From NCBI GenBank assembly GCA_023415595.1, contig JAEZJW010000093.1:1-25231 (forward strand): a stretch of DNA of 25,231 nt, in the 5' to 3' direction. The stretch is from Bacillota bacterium (GTDB lineage: Bacteria; Bacillota; Clostridia; Lachnospirales; Lachnospiraceae). How positions within the stretch are numbered: the first letter of the stretch is position 1; each line of letters starts with the position of its first letter. Under the pieces are notes generated by a model, which searched no databases, had not been told where the DNA came from, and was given only the letters and a program-made list of their open reading frames with translations. A program made the translations under genes and the position numbers. This document shows positions 1 through 7,650 of the stretch, one piece after another.

Positions 1-639
1 ACCTATCGGCTGTTCTATAATCAGGACTATCAGGGCGTAGCAACCGGAGGTGCTCCTGAACTGGATATTGATTTTGAAAGATTCTATATGTTGGAGATGA
101 AAGAAACACCACTCCTTCACAACATTGTGATCGGCTCGGAGCAGAGGCTTACTTCAGTAAGGCCCCGCAGTGCGGAGAATAGCTATTATGAGGAAGCGGT
201 TATGAACTATTTTACTGAGATAGGACATCCTGAGTATGAGATAGGGTATCTGAAGGGCTACAGCTTTGATTTTGACCAGGACGGAGAAGAGGAGGATATC
301 ATCTGTACCTGGCAGTATCAGGACCAGTATTACTATGAGGTACCGGCTGCAGGCTGCTATTCCTATGTGTTGTATCGGGATAATAAAAGCATGAAAGTGA
401 TTCAGGAGGCATACAGAGGAGAAGCCAGCGATTATTCGGCAGAATTTCTGGGTATTAAGGAAGGGGATGAGATTCTCATCAATTCCCGTCCGGAGTTTAT
501 GAGTGCAATTGACATCACCGGTGATGGTTTATATGAAATTATCATTTCGGACACCGGTTACGAAAGCCGGGGCTATATTATTTATGAATTACAGGGTGAT
601 AATTATATAAGAGTATTGGAGGAATTCGCAGGGGTATAA
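1..639 (+). CDS. Unrecognised protein with Asp-rich (Ca-loop-like) motifs, 3' part
   Basis: The reading frame is open from the first base of the window, so the gene starts upstream and only its last 212 codons are present; the ATG at 88 is internal to this frame. I do not recognise the family. Two stretches resemble calcium-binding FG-GAP/VCBS or dockerin-type loops: FDFDQDGEEEDI and DITGDGLYEI, spaced about 80 residues apart, each followed by beta-strand-like alternation (for example IICTWQYQ, IIISDTG). The protein is rich in Tyr, Glu and Asp, which fits an extracytoplasmic beta-repeat protein, but no signal peptide can be judged because the N-terminus is missing. The nitroreductase gene follows after 36 bases on the same strand, so the two may be co-transcribed. 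No function is assigned. Confidence 0.75.
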   Translation, partial: TYRLFYNQDYQGVATGGAPELDIDFERFYMLEMKETPLLHNIVIGSEQRLTSVRPRSAENSYYEEAVMNYFTEIGHPEYEIGYLKGYSFDFDQDGEEEDIICTWQYQDQYYYEVPAAGCYSYVLYRDNKSMKVIQEAYRGEASDYSAEFLGIKEGDEILINSRPEFMSAIDITGDGLYEIIISDTGYESRGYIIYELQGDNYIRVLEEFAGV

Positions 640-675
640 GCCCAATGCAGAACAAATATATCTGGGAGGTAGCCT

Positions 676-1419
676 ATGAATGAGGTAATAGAACAGATCA
701 GAGACAGAAAATCAGTCAGAGTATTTGAGGACAAGCCGATTACGGAGGAAATCCGAGAGGAAATCATACGTGCAGCCATGGAGGCCCCAACGGCCGGAGC
801 CATGATGCTCTATAGCATACTTAATATTACGGAACAGGAGTTGAAGGACAAGCTGGCAGTAATTTGCGACAATCAGCCTTTTATCGCCAAGGCACCGATG
901 GTGCTGATCTTTCTGGCAGATTATCAGAGATGGTACGATGCCTTCTGCTATGAGGACTGCAATCCCCGAACGCCTGGTGAGGGAGACATTTTGCTGGCCC
1001 AGGCTGACGCTATCATTGCAGCCCAGAATACTGTCGTGGCTGCACAATCCTTTGGAATCGGGTCCTGTTATATCGGTGATATCATTGAACATTGTGAAAC
1101 GGTAAGGGAGCTGCTCGAGCTGCCGGATTATGTGATGCCGGCTGCCATGTTGGTTTACGGATACCCAACAGAGAGTCAGATGGAGAGGAAGAAGCCGGTC
1201 CGCTTCGAGAAGGAGTTTATCGTATTTGAAAATCGCTACCGGAGGCTTCAAAAGGAGGATCATGACAGGATGCATCAGATCCGCCATGAGAAAGCAGGAC
1301 TACCAGATAGGAATATGAAGGAGTATCTGCAAGCCTTCTGCAACCGCAAATATATGTCTGCCTTCTGCCATGAGATGAACCGTTCCGCCACAGAGTATCT
1401 GAATAATTTCAGGACCTGA
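676..1419 (+). CDS. Nitroreductase family protein (FMN-dependent oxidoreductase)
   Basis: A 247-residue protein of the nitroreductase/FRP family, cytoplasmic flavoenzymes that use NAD(P)H to reduce nitro compounds, quinones or flavins. The N-terminus has the family FMN-phosphate signature RKSVRVFEDKPI (residues 11-22), followed by the APTAGAMM segment near residue 38. The second flavin-contact segment, SFGIGSCYIGDI, is at about residues 125-136, and the basic C-terminal tail with NRKYMSAFCHEMNRS is usual for one clostridial subgroup. Several cysteines (64, 91, 95, 131, 140) could reflect redox sensitivity, but no CxxC ferredoxin domain is present. The start is supported by GGGAGGT (664-670) five bases upstream. 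The substrate cannot be told from sequence. It lies between an unrecognised gene and aconitase, with no clear functional link. Confidence 0.88.
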   Translation: MNEVIEQIRDRKSVRVFEDKPITEEIREEIIRAAMEAPTAGAMMLYSILNITEQELKDKLAVICDNQPFIAKAPMVLIFLADYQRWYDAFCYEDCNPRTPGEGDILLAQADAIIAAQNTVVAAQSFGIGSCYIGDIIEHCETVRELLELPDYVMPAAMLVYGYPTESQMERKKPVRFEKEFIVFENRYRRLQKEDHDRMHQIRHEKAGLPDRNMKEYLQAFCNRKYMSAFCHEMNRSATEYLNNFRT

Positions 1420-1537
1420 TGGATAATGATACCTATGATATCTGCTGGAACTATGATACTATTAAGGAACAGACGATACTTTGATACCATAAATGCAACG
1501 ACTATGAGTCTACTAAAGGAATGAATGAGGTGGTAAA

Positions 1538-4255
1538 ATGACAAGAACAAATGGCTATCATGACCTTACCAGAAAGTATTTGGATTTTGAAGGTCAGCAA
1601 TATGAATATTTTGATATTTCTGTATTAGAAACGGAAGGGTTTGATATCCGGAACCTTCCTTACTCTATCAAGGTGCTGCTGGAATCCGTACTCAGGCAAT
1701 GGGACGGGCATATCATTACTGAGGAGCATATCCGCAGTCTTGCGGGTTGGACCGGGACCAGGGGCAGTGAGGAAGAGGTACCCTTTAAGCCGGCCAGGGT
1801 AATCCTTCAGGATTTTACCGGAGTACCTGCAGTTCTTGATCTGGCATCCATGAGAGCTGCCATGGCAGAAGCCGGTCTGAACAAGCTGGATCGGATTAAT
1901 CCGGAGGTGGAGGTGGATCTGGTGATCGATCATTCGGTACAGGTGGATCTGTACGGAAGTCAAGAGGCCTTAGCCGAAAACAGTAAGCTGGAATTTGAAC
2001 GTAACAGTGAGCGATACCGTTTCCTTAAATGGGCACAGAATGCCTTTGACCATCTGACTGTAGTACCGCCCGCAACAGGAATCGTCCATCAGGTCAATCT
2101 GGAATATTTGGCGAAGGTGGTACTGGTCAAGGAGGAGCAGGGAGTCAGGACGGTTTATCCTGACAGTCTGGTCGGAACCGATTCCCATACGACGATGATC
2201 AACGGACTGGGAGTACTGGGCTGGGGAGTCGGCGGAATCGAGGCAGAAGCCGGAATGTTAGGACAACCCTCCTATTTCCCTCTACCTGAGGTCATCGGAG
2301 TCCGGCTAACCGGGAGCTTATCCGTCGGTGCGACCGCAACGGATCTGGCGCTTAGAGTAACGCAGCTGCTCCGTAAGAAAGGGGTAGTCGGTAAATTCGT
2401 CGAATACTTCGGGGAGGGTATCAGCACTCTTTCCCTTGCCGACCGCGCAACCATAGCCAATATGTCACCGGAATACGGTGCGACCTGCGGCTTCTTCCCT
2501 GTGGATGAGGAGGCACTGAATTATCTTAAGCTGACCGGCAGAACAGACGAACAGATAGGGTTAGTACGGGCATATCTGGAAGCGAACGGCTTGTTCTATT
2601 CGGATAAGAAGCAGGAGCCCGTCTATACAGAAGTGATTGAACTGGATCTGTCGACCGTAGAGACCGCACTATCCGGACCCAAGCGGCCACAGGATCTGAT
2701 ACCCTTAAGCCGAATGAAGGAGGAGTTCCTTCGCTCCCTTACGGCACCGCTCGGTAACCAGGGGCACGGTATGAGTGTTGAGGATTTGGCAAAGGAGGCC
2801 AGAATTACACTTCCGAATGGCAGAGAGAGTGTCATGAAGACAGGCGCCATAGCCATTGCTTCCATTACCTCCTGTACAAATACCTCGAACCCTGCAGTGA
2901 TGCTCGGTGCAGGACTCTTAGCCAGAAATGCGGTGAACAGAGGATTATCTGTACCTGCCCATGTCAAGACCTCCCTGGCACCTGGTTCCAGGGTAGTAAC
3001 CGGATATCTGAAGGCAGCGGGGTTGCAGGATTATCTGGATCAGTTAGGCTTCCAAACCATCGGATACGGCTGTGCGACCTGTATCGGTAATTCCGGGCCG
3101 CTACCGGAGCCGGTAAGCGCTGCTGTCCAGGAAAAGGAGCTTTTAGTGACCTCAGTGTTATCCGGAAACCGCAATTTTGAAGGACGTATTCATTCCCAGG
3201 TGAAGGCAAATTACCTGGCTTCTCCTCCGCTTGTGGTGGCCTATGCCCTTGCAGGTACCATGAATATTGATCTGCTGAAGGAACCGATCGGATATGACAG
3301 AGAGGGGAAAGCGGTTTACCTTAAGGATATCTGGCCCTCCGGGGAAGAAATTAAGGAGTTGGAGGAAAAGTTTGTAAAGCCTGAATTATTCTCGAAGGAA
3401 TATGAAGCAATCTACGGTAATAACGAGATGTGGAATACCATCGAGGTCAGGGGAGGCAAAAGCTATGAGTTTGAGGAAGACTCTACTTATATCCGTAACC
3501 CGCCTTTTTTCACAGAGATACAGAAGCATGCCGGGAAGATTGAACCACTTCGAGAATTAAGGGCATTGGCTTTATTCGGAGATTCTGTCACTACGGATCA
3601 TATCTCACCGGCGGGCTCCATCGGCAGGAATACCCCGGCAGGGATATACCTGTCTGAGCGAGGTGTTGAAAGCAAAAACTTTAATACCTATGGCTCCAGA
3701 AGAGGAAATCACGAGGTGATGATGAGGGGAACCTTCGCCAATATCCGTATCCGGAATCGGCTGGCTCCCGGAACGGAAGGTGGATATACCACCTATTGGC
3801 CGACAGGAGAGGTAATGACGATCTATGATGCCTGCATGAACTATCGGGAGCAGGGGACCGGCCTATTGGTTCTGGCAGGAAAGGATTATGGTATGGGCTC
3901 TTCCAGGGATTGGGCTGCCAAAGGTCCCAGTCTTCTTGGGGTCAAGGCTGTCATAGCAGAGAGCTTTGAAAGAATCCATCGATCCAATCTTGTTATGATG
4001 GGAATTCTTCCTCTGCAGTTCCTTGAAGGACAATCGGCGGAAAGTTTGGGACTTACCGGAGAAGAGAGCTTCTCCATAGCACTGTCCGATACGGTTAAGC
4101 CCAGGGAACAGTTGATTGTCACCGCCAAGACAATGGATGGCAGGAGCATACAGTTTAAAACCCTCGTACGATTTGATTCGGCGGTTGATGTGGATTATTA
4201 TCGGCAGGGTGGGATACTTCCAATGGTTCTGCGGCACAGGATGTCCCAAGAATAA
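1538..4255 (+). CDS. acnA: Aconitate hydratase (aconitase A)
   Basis: A 905-residue aconitase of the AcnA/IRP1 type, full length for this family (about 890-910). It isomerises citrate to isocitrate in the cytoplasm through a [4Fe-4S] cluster; in clostridia this usually serves 2-oxoglutarate and glutamate synthesis. The three cluster ligands are visible: Cys446 in SITSCTNTSNP and Cys512/Cys515 in GCATCIGNSGP. Other family segments are GTDSHTTMINGLGVLGWGVG (about 213-232), the swivel-domain motif DHISPAGSIGRNTPAG, and KDYGMGSSRDWAAKGP with the substrate-binding Arg. The start has GAGGTGG (1526-1532) before the ATG. No citrate synthase or isocitrate dehydrogenase gene is adjacent in the window. 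The 118-base gap upstream holds no promoter I could defend. Confidence 0.97.
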   Translation: MTRTNGYHDLTRKYLDFEGQQYEYFDISVLETEGFDIRNLPYSIKVLLESVLRQWDGHIITEEHIRSLAGWTGTRGSEEEVPFKPARVILQDFTGVPAVLDLASMRAAMAEAGLNKLDRINPEVEVDLVIDHSVQVDLYGSQEALAENSKLEFERNSERYRFLKWAQNAFDHLTVVPPATGIVHQVNLEYLAKVVLVKEEQGVRTVYPDSLVGTDSHTTMINGLGVLGWGVGGIEAEAGMLGQPSYFPLPEVIGVRLTGSLSVGATATDLALRVTQLLRKKGVVGKFVEYFGEGISTLSLADRATIANMSPEYGATCGFFPVDEEALNYLKLTGRTDEQIGLVRAYLEANGLFYSDKKQEPVYTEVIELDLSTVETALSGPKRPQDLIPLSRMKEEFLRSLTAPLGNQGHGMSVEDLAKEARITLPNGRESVMKTGAIAIASITSCTNTSNPAVMLGAGLLARNAVNRGLSVPAHVKTSLAPGSRVVTGYLKAAGLQDYLDQLGFQTIGYGCATCIGNSGPLPEPVSAAVQEKELLVTSVLSGNRNFEGRIHSQVKANYLASPPLVVAYALAGTMNIDLLKEPIGYDREGKAVYLKDIWPSGEEIKELEEKFVKPELFSKEYEAIYGNNEMWNTIEVRGGKSYEFEEDSTYIRNPPFFTEIQKHAGKIEPLRELRALALFGDSVTTDHISPAGSIGRNTPAGIYLSERGVESKNFNTYGSRRGNHEVMMRGTFANIRIRNRLAPGTEGGYTTYWPTGEVMTIYDACMNYREQGTGLLVLAGKDYGMGSSRDWAAKGPSLLGVKAVIAESFERIHRSNLVMMGILPLQFLEGQSAESLGLTGEESFSIALSDTVKPREQLIVTAKTMDGRSIQFKTLVRFDSAVDVDYYRQGGILPMVLRHRMSQE

Positions 4256-4415
4256 AAGGTGATGCATGGAATCGAAGGGCTGAAGAGTGGTATTAAGGGG
4301 TAAGATGCCGGAACTCCTTTTAGGGAGGATGAGTACTCAGCAGCAGAGGCAGTGGATATGATTCCTGAGGATGCCCACATACCGGAGTGGAATGATGGTA
4401 ATTAAGTCCGTAGGG

Positions 4416-5294
4416 TCAGATGCCTGTTTCAAGCTCCATGACTGCGAGTTTCAGGCAGCCCATGATCCCCTGTTTTCCTCCTAAGGAGGAGGGTACGATA
4501 TAGTGCTCAAGATCCTCCAGCTCCGGAGTACGGATATAACCATTCAGCAGTGAACGGACCTGAGCACGGATCAGAGGGAAGAGCTGCTGCTGATTCATAA
4601 TCCCCCCTCCCAGTACGATTCTATGGGGGGATAAGGTCAGGATATAATTTACGATACCCTGTGCCAGATAATAAGCTTCTAATTCCCAAGCCGGGGAGGC
4701 TTCTGTTAGCTCCTCGGCTTTTTTATGATAACGCTTCTCTATGGACGGACCGGAGGCTAAGCCCTCCATACAGTTCGGATGATAGGGACAAACTCCTTCA
4801 AAGGAATCTTCAGGATGCCTGCTTAAGAGGATATGTCCCGCCTCAGGATGCAGCATGCCGTGTAGCAGCTGGCCGTTCAGGTAAATGCCGGTTCCAATCC
4901 CGGTACCCACTGTAATATAGATGCCGGAGGACAGACCCTGTAAACTTCCCCAGGTTGCTTCAGCCAATACCGCAGCATTTACATCGGTGTCAAAACCGAT
5001 CGGAAGCTTTAAAGCGGATTTCAATGCACCCACGATATTGTAGCCGGCCCAGGCAAGCTTCGGCGTGGAGGTAATGGAACCATAGGTAGCCGAGCTGCGA
5101 CTTAAGTTAATCGGACCGAAGGAACCAACTCCCAGAGCTTTGATTTCCTTATCTTCAAAAAAAGTAAGGATCTCCGGTATCGTCTGTGAAGGATCCTTTG
5201 TTGGTATACTGATCTGCTCCAGTATTTCTCCCTGTTCATTCCCGATGGCAAGTACCATCTTAGTTCCGCCTGCCTCCAAAGCCCCGAATCGCAT
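4416..5294 (-). CDS. ROK family sugar kinase, fructokinase type
   Basis: A 292-residue ROK kinase, probably a cytoplasmic fructokinase (ATP + fructose to fructose-6-phosphate) of the ScrK/GmuE/YdhR type. The phosphate-binding loop GALEAGGTK lies at residues 4-12, the catalytic base is Asp104 in FDTDVNAA, and the second ATP loop is VGTGIGTGIY (129-138). The zinc site has the fructokinase spacing: His154 (EAGH), then Cys169, His172 and Cys175 in GVCPYHPNCMEGLASGPS, in place of the CxCGxxGCxE motif of glucokinases. A longer frame begins at 5315, but the ATG at 5294 has GGAGGGA (5301-5307) at good spacing and gives the usual family N-terminus MRFGALEAGG, so I use it. It converges on acnA and has its own promoter upstream. 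The exact sugar (fructose or mannose) is inferred. Confidence 0.9.
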   Translation of the reverse strand: MRFGALEAGGTKMVLAIGNEQGEILEQISIPTKDPSQTIPEILTFFEDKEIKALGVGSFGPINLSRSSATYGSITSTPKLAWAGYNIVGALKSALKLPIGFDTDVNAAVLAEATWGSLQGLSSGIYITVGTGIGTGIYLNGQLLHGMLHPEAGHILLSRHPEDSFEGVCPYHPNCMEGLASGPSIEKRYHKKAEELTEASPAWELEAYYLAQGIVNYILTLSPHRIVLGGGIMNQQQLFPLIRAQVRSLLNGYIRTPELEDLEHYIVPSSLGGKQGIMGCLKLAVMELETGI

Positions 5295-5342
5295 GCTGCT
5301 TCCCTCCAATTTCATTTTCTATGAATACTTCAGTCCAATCTT

Positions 5343-5371
5343 ATTATAATTCCATTCATTGTGGTTATCAA
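5343..5371 (-). promoter_or_regulatory. Sigma-A promoter for the ROK kinase
   Basis: On the minus strand TTGATA (5366-5371) is separated by 17 bases from TATAAT (5343-5348), one base from full consensus. It sits about 50 bases before the chosen kinase start. Seen directly; activity is inferred. Confidence 0.75.
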
Positions 5372-5490
5372 TAAGCATCCTTACAATGAACTGATCTTAT
5401 TTCAGGACATATATACGATTTCCATACGTATTTTACTAAGGTACGGCATAGAATGTATCAACAGATTCAGCGAGCTGGGGAGCTGCCGGT

Positions 5491-6447
5491 ATGAAAAGAT
5501 GGAGATATATTTGCCTGATCATCATTCTGATGCTGATGGTTGCATCATTCCGCAATATTTATAAGGAAACAGCTGTGTTTATGCCACAGACCTATATGAA
5601 GTACAGAGAAGGTGAGTATAGAGCGGAAGTAATGATCAGGAATAAGGAACTGGACACATTGAACCTAAGAGAATTCTATGGGATTGGAACCATATGGGGT
5701 GGTAGATTGATTCCGGACTGGGCAACGATCTATCCAATTACCGGTGAAGCAAAGGATGTAGCTTATACCGTGTATTTATTTGATGAAGTACACTATAAGA
5801 TGGATGGAATAGAGGCACTCTATCCGCTTTTTGTTGCAGGAGCTTCCGAAGAAGTGATGAAGTCCTGGAATCAAATAATAGACAAGGATATCAAGAAGGT
5901 GCTGGATATCTATTCCTTCAATCCATTACCTGAAGCTAATCGCCAGCCCTCCCCAAAGGCGACATCCATACTAAACATCAACTATGAGGTGAAATCGGCA
6001 GATGCAGAGAAGTTCAGCGTATTGTACAAGGCTGCCTTTAACGCCAAATATGTGGCTCATCCTACGGAACTTGTCTATACCACGAATATACGACTAGCAG
6101 ATTCGAAAAGAATGAAACTCAGTGATATCGTAAAACTGGATGAAGACTTTGTGAAAGAGTTCAGACAGTGGAAGCTAATTGTCCCGTCCGAGGGTAATCA
6201 GGAAATTGAGAAAGCGGTACGGGATTATATGAAAGGACTCACAGACAGTGAGCTTTTAGAGGGGCTAAGGACGGCGGACGTGATCGGTTCAGGAAATTAT
6301 CTGGGGATGTTCAGCTACCTGACTCCGGGTCAGCTGGGAATCAGTGTATCGGTTCCGAATTATCTTGGTGATCATGTGGAATTTGAACAGGATTATGATA
6401 AGCTCGGTGCATTTCTCCTACCAGGTACGAATATGTTCACTCCTTGA
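5491..6447 (+). CDS. Membrane-anchored protein, RsiV/DUF3298-like
   Basis: A 318-residue protein with a basic start (MKRWR) and a hydrophobic helix (about residues 6-21, ICLIIILMLMVASF), read as an uncleaved signal anchor with the rest outside the membrane. The middle and C-terminal parts resemble the DUF4163/DUF3298 pair found in RsiV-type anti-sigma factors and related secreted proteins: ILNINYEVKSADAEKFSVLY, then AHPTELVYTTNIRLAD, MKLSDIVKLDEDFVKEF, and the C-terminal SYLTPGQLGISVSVPNY. Unlike RsiV it has no cytoplasmic sigma-binding domain, and no sigma-factor gene is next to it. GGGGAG (5477-5482) precedes the ATG. It is flanked by divergent ROK kinase and downstream araC, with no obvious shared role. 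Family assignment is from pattern memory and is moderate; lysozyme or ligand binding is possible but unproven. Confidence 0.65.
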   Translation: MKRWRYICLIIILMLMVASFRNIYKETAVFMPQTYMKYREGEYRAEVMIRNKELDTLNLREFYGIGTIWGGRLIPDWATIYPITGEAKDVAYTVYLFDEVHYKMDGIEALYPLFVAGASEEVMKSWNQIIDKDIKKVLDIYSFNPLPEANRQPSPKATSILNINYEVKSADAEKFSVLYKAAFNAKYVAHPTELVYTTNIRLADSKRMKLSDIVKLDEDFVKEFRQWKLIVPSEGNQEIEKAVRDYMKGLTDSELLEGLRTADVIGSGNYLGMFSYLTPGQLGISVSVPNYLGDHVEFEQDYDKLGAFLLPGTNMFTP

Positions 6448-6499
6448 TGTCACGCGCTATTTTTGTAACTCTATAGATGTAATAAACATCAAAACTAAA

Positions 6500-6530
6500 A
6501 GGGGTGCCACACATTTAGTGAGACAGCCCT
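6500..6530. repeat. Imperfect 31-bp inverted repeat, terminator or transposon-end relic
   Basis: AGGGGTGCCACAC and GTGAGACAGCCCT form a 13-position stem with 10 pairs around a 5-base loop. The right arm read on the minus strand, AGGGCTGTCTCAC, resembles the terminal repeats I associate with IS1182-like elements, but no transposase is nearby. T-rich sequence follows on both sides (TTTTAGTTTT on the minus strand; delayed GTTTTGTTTTG on the plus strand), so it may simply end transcription after the upstream gene. Confidence 0.4.
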
Positions 6531-6552
6531 ATTGGTACTGTTTTGTTTTGGA

Positions 6553-6581
6553 TTGTCTGGCTTTTCATTTGATTGTATAAT
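6553..6581 (+). promoter_or_regulatory. Sigma-A promoter for the araC-GH3 unit
   Basis: TTGTCT (6553-6558), a 17-base spacer and a perfect TATAAT (6576-6581) lie 37 bases before the regulator's start codon. No second promoter of this quality was seen before the GH3 gene, so both genes probably share it. Confidence 0.7.
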
Positions 6582-6618
6582 ATAATAAAGGAAGATTACA
6601 TAAGAGAAGGAGATGCGG

Positions 6619-7548
6619 ATGAATTCTTATATTTATGAGGCGATTGAACATGGAACAAAATTTCCGGCTAAGATATTTATAACCTCCATCGGGCAGTCCA
6701 CTTATCACTGGCATTATGATTATGAGCTGATCCTTGTACTCAAGGGTTCCGTATCCCTAAAGTTATGGCCGGATTCCTGCATCATAAGAGAGGGGAATAT
6801 CGTACTGATCAACAGTAAGGTGGTCCATGGATTGAATGAGACGAATGAAAATAATATATGCCTGATCATTCAGATGAAGCAGGAGCTGTTCGAAAACTGG
6901 AAGGATAAGAATCAGAACTACCAGTTCTATCTGAATTCTTCCACCGATTTAGTCAAGCCGAAGGTTCCCTATGAGGTTTTCTCGAAAATAGCGGCAGAAA
7001 TCGGACTCAGATGCTATGAGGATACGCTGACCGGATATTACCGAATTCAGGCACTCCTTTATACCCTGGTGGCAGATATCTTTGAATATACCCATTATGA
7101 TATCAGACAGTACACAGATAAGAATGCTTCTGTGCTGGAGGCGGATATTCTTCTCAGAATCATTGAATACGTCGAAAAGAATTATTCGGAGGATAACCTT
7201 GCAGAGGCCTTATGCCATTATATCGGCATGAGTGATAAGACCTTATACCGTTTTTTAAAGGCCCATACAAATCTGACCCTGAAGGAGCTGATAACCTCTA
7301 TCAAACTTGAGAAAACCCTTTATATGCTGACCAAGACAGAGAAGCCCATCTCGATCATTGCACAGGAATGCGGCTTTGGAACAGATAAGACCTTCTACCG
7401 GATTTTTAAGAATGTTTTTGGTATTACTCCGAATGAATACCGGTGCCGTGGAACCAAGATAGAGAATAAGCAAATTCAAGGTTATATAGACTTTAATAAA
7501 CGGGAAGCAATCCGACTGTTGAACAATTACATATATGGGGTTGTGTAA
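6619..7548 (+). CDS. AraC family transcriptional regulator with cupin sensor domain
   Basis: A 309-residue regulator. The N-terminal part (about 1-130) is a cupin-like sugar-sensing domain with HWHYDYELILVLKGSVSL and a later KVVHGLNETNENN segment carrying typical His positions. The C-terminal part (about 190-290) is a double helix-turn-helix AraC DNA-binding domain: LAEALCHYIGMSDKTLYRFL for the first unit and ISIIAQECGFGTDKTFYRIF for the second, ending in the signature FGITPNEYR. An ATG at 6613 is fused to the AAGGAG ribosome binding site, so the ATG at 6619, six bases after it, is the better start. The GH3 glycosidase begins 60 bases downstream in the same direction, so it is the likely regulated target, with a sugar or oligosaccharide as inducer. 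The ligand is unknown. Confidence 0.92.
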   Translation: MNSYIYEAIEHGTKFPAKIFITSIGQSTYHWHYDYELILVLKGSVSLKLWPDSCIIREGNIVLINSKVVHGLNETNENNICLIIQMKQELFENWKDKNQNYQFYLNSSTDLVKPKVPYEVFSKIAAEIGLRCYEDTLTGYYRIQALLYTLVADIFEYTHYDIRQYTDKNASVLEADILLRIIEYVEKNYSEDNLAEALCHYIGMSDKTLYRFLKAHTNLTLKELITSIKLEKTLYMLTKTEKPISIIAQECGFGTDKTFYRIFKNVFGITPNEYRCRGTKIENKQIQGYIDFNKREAIRLLNNYIYGVV

Positions 7549-7575
7549 GGGCAGAAGGAATCTTCCGGTCAGTTT

Positions 7576-7650
7576 AGGCTACCATAAATCGGTAGCTTGG
7601 AGGATCTCATGAAGAATAAGAGAAGCTACCGGTTAAGTTTGACAAACCGG
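7576..7650 (+). promoter_or_regulatory. Competing hairpins around the GH3 translation start
   Basis: The segment 7591-7598 (GGTAGCTT) can pair upstream with AGGCTACC (7576-7583, 8 pairs, one wobble), leaving the ribosome binding site free. Alternatively 7587-7598 pairs with 7623-7634 over 12 positions (one wobble), placing GGAGG (7599-7603) and the ATG (7609) in a 24-base loop. A third pairing, CCGGTT (7629-7634) with AACCGG (7645-7650), would compete with the second. Pairing is seen directly; a regulatory role is inference. Confidence 0.45.

Noticed and set aside
6344..6580. 78-codon plus-strand frame overlapping the end of the RsiV-like gene
   Set aside because: No ribosome binding site, out of frame within a real gene, and it runs through the dyad and the araC promoter.
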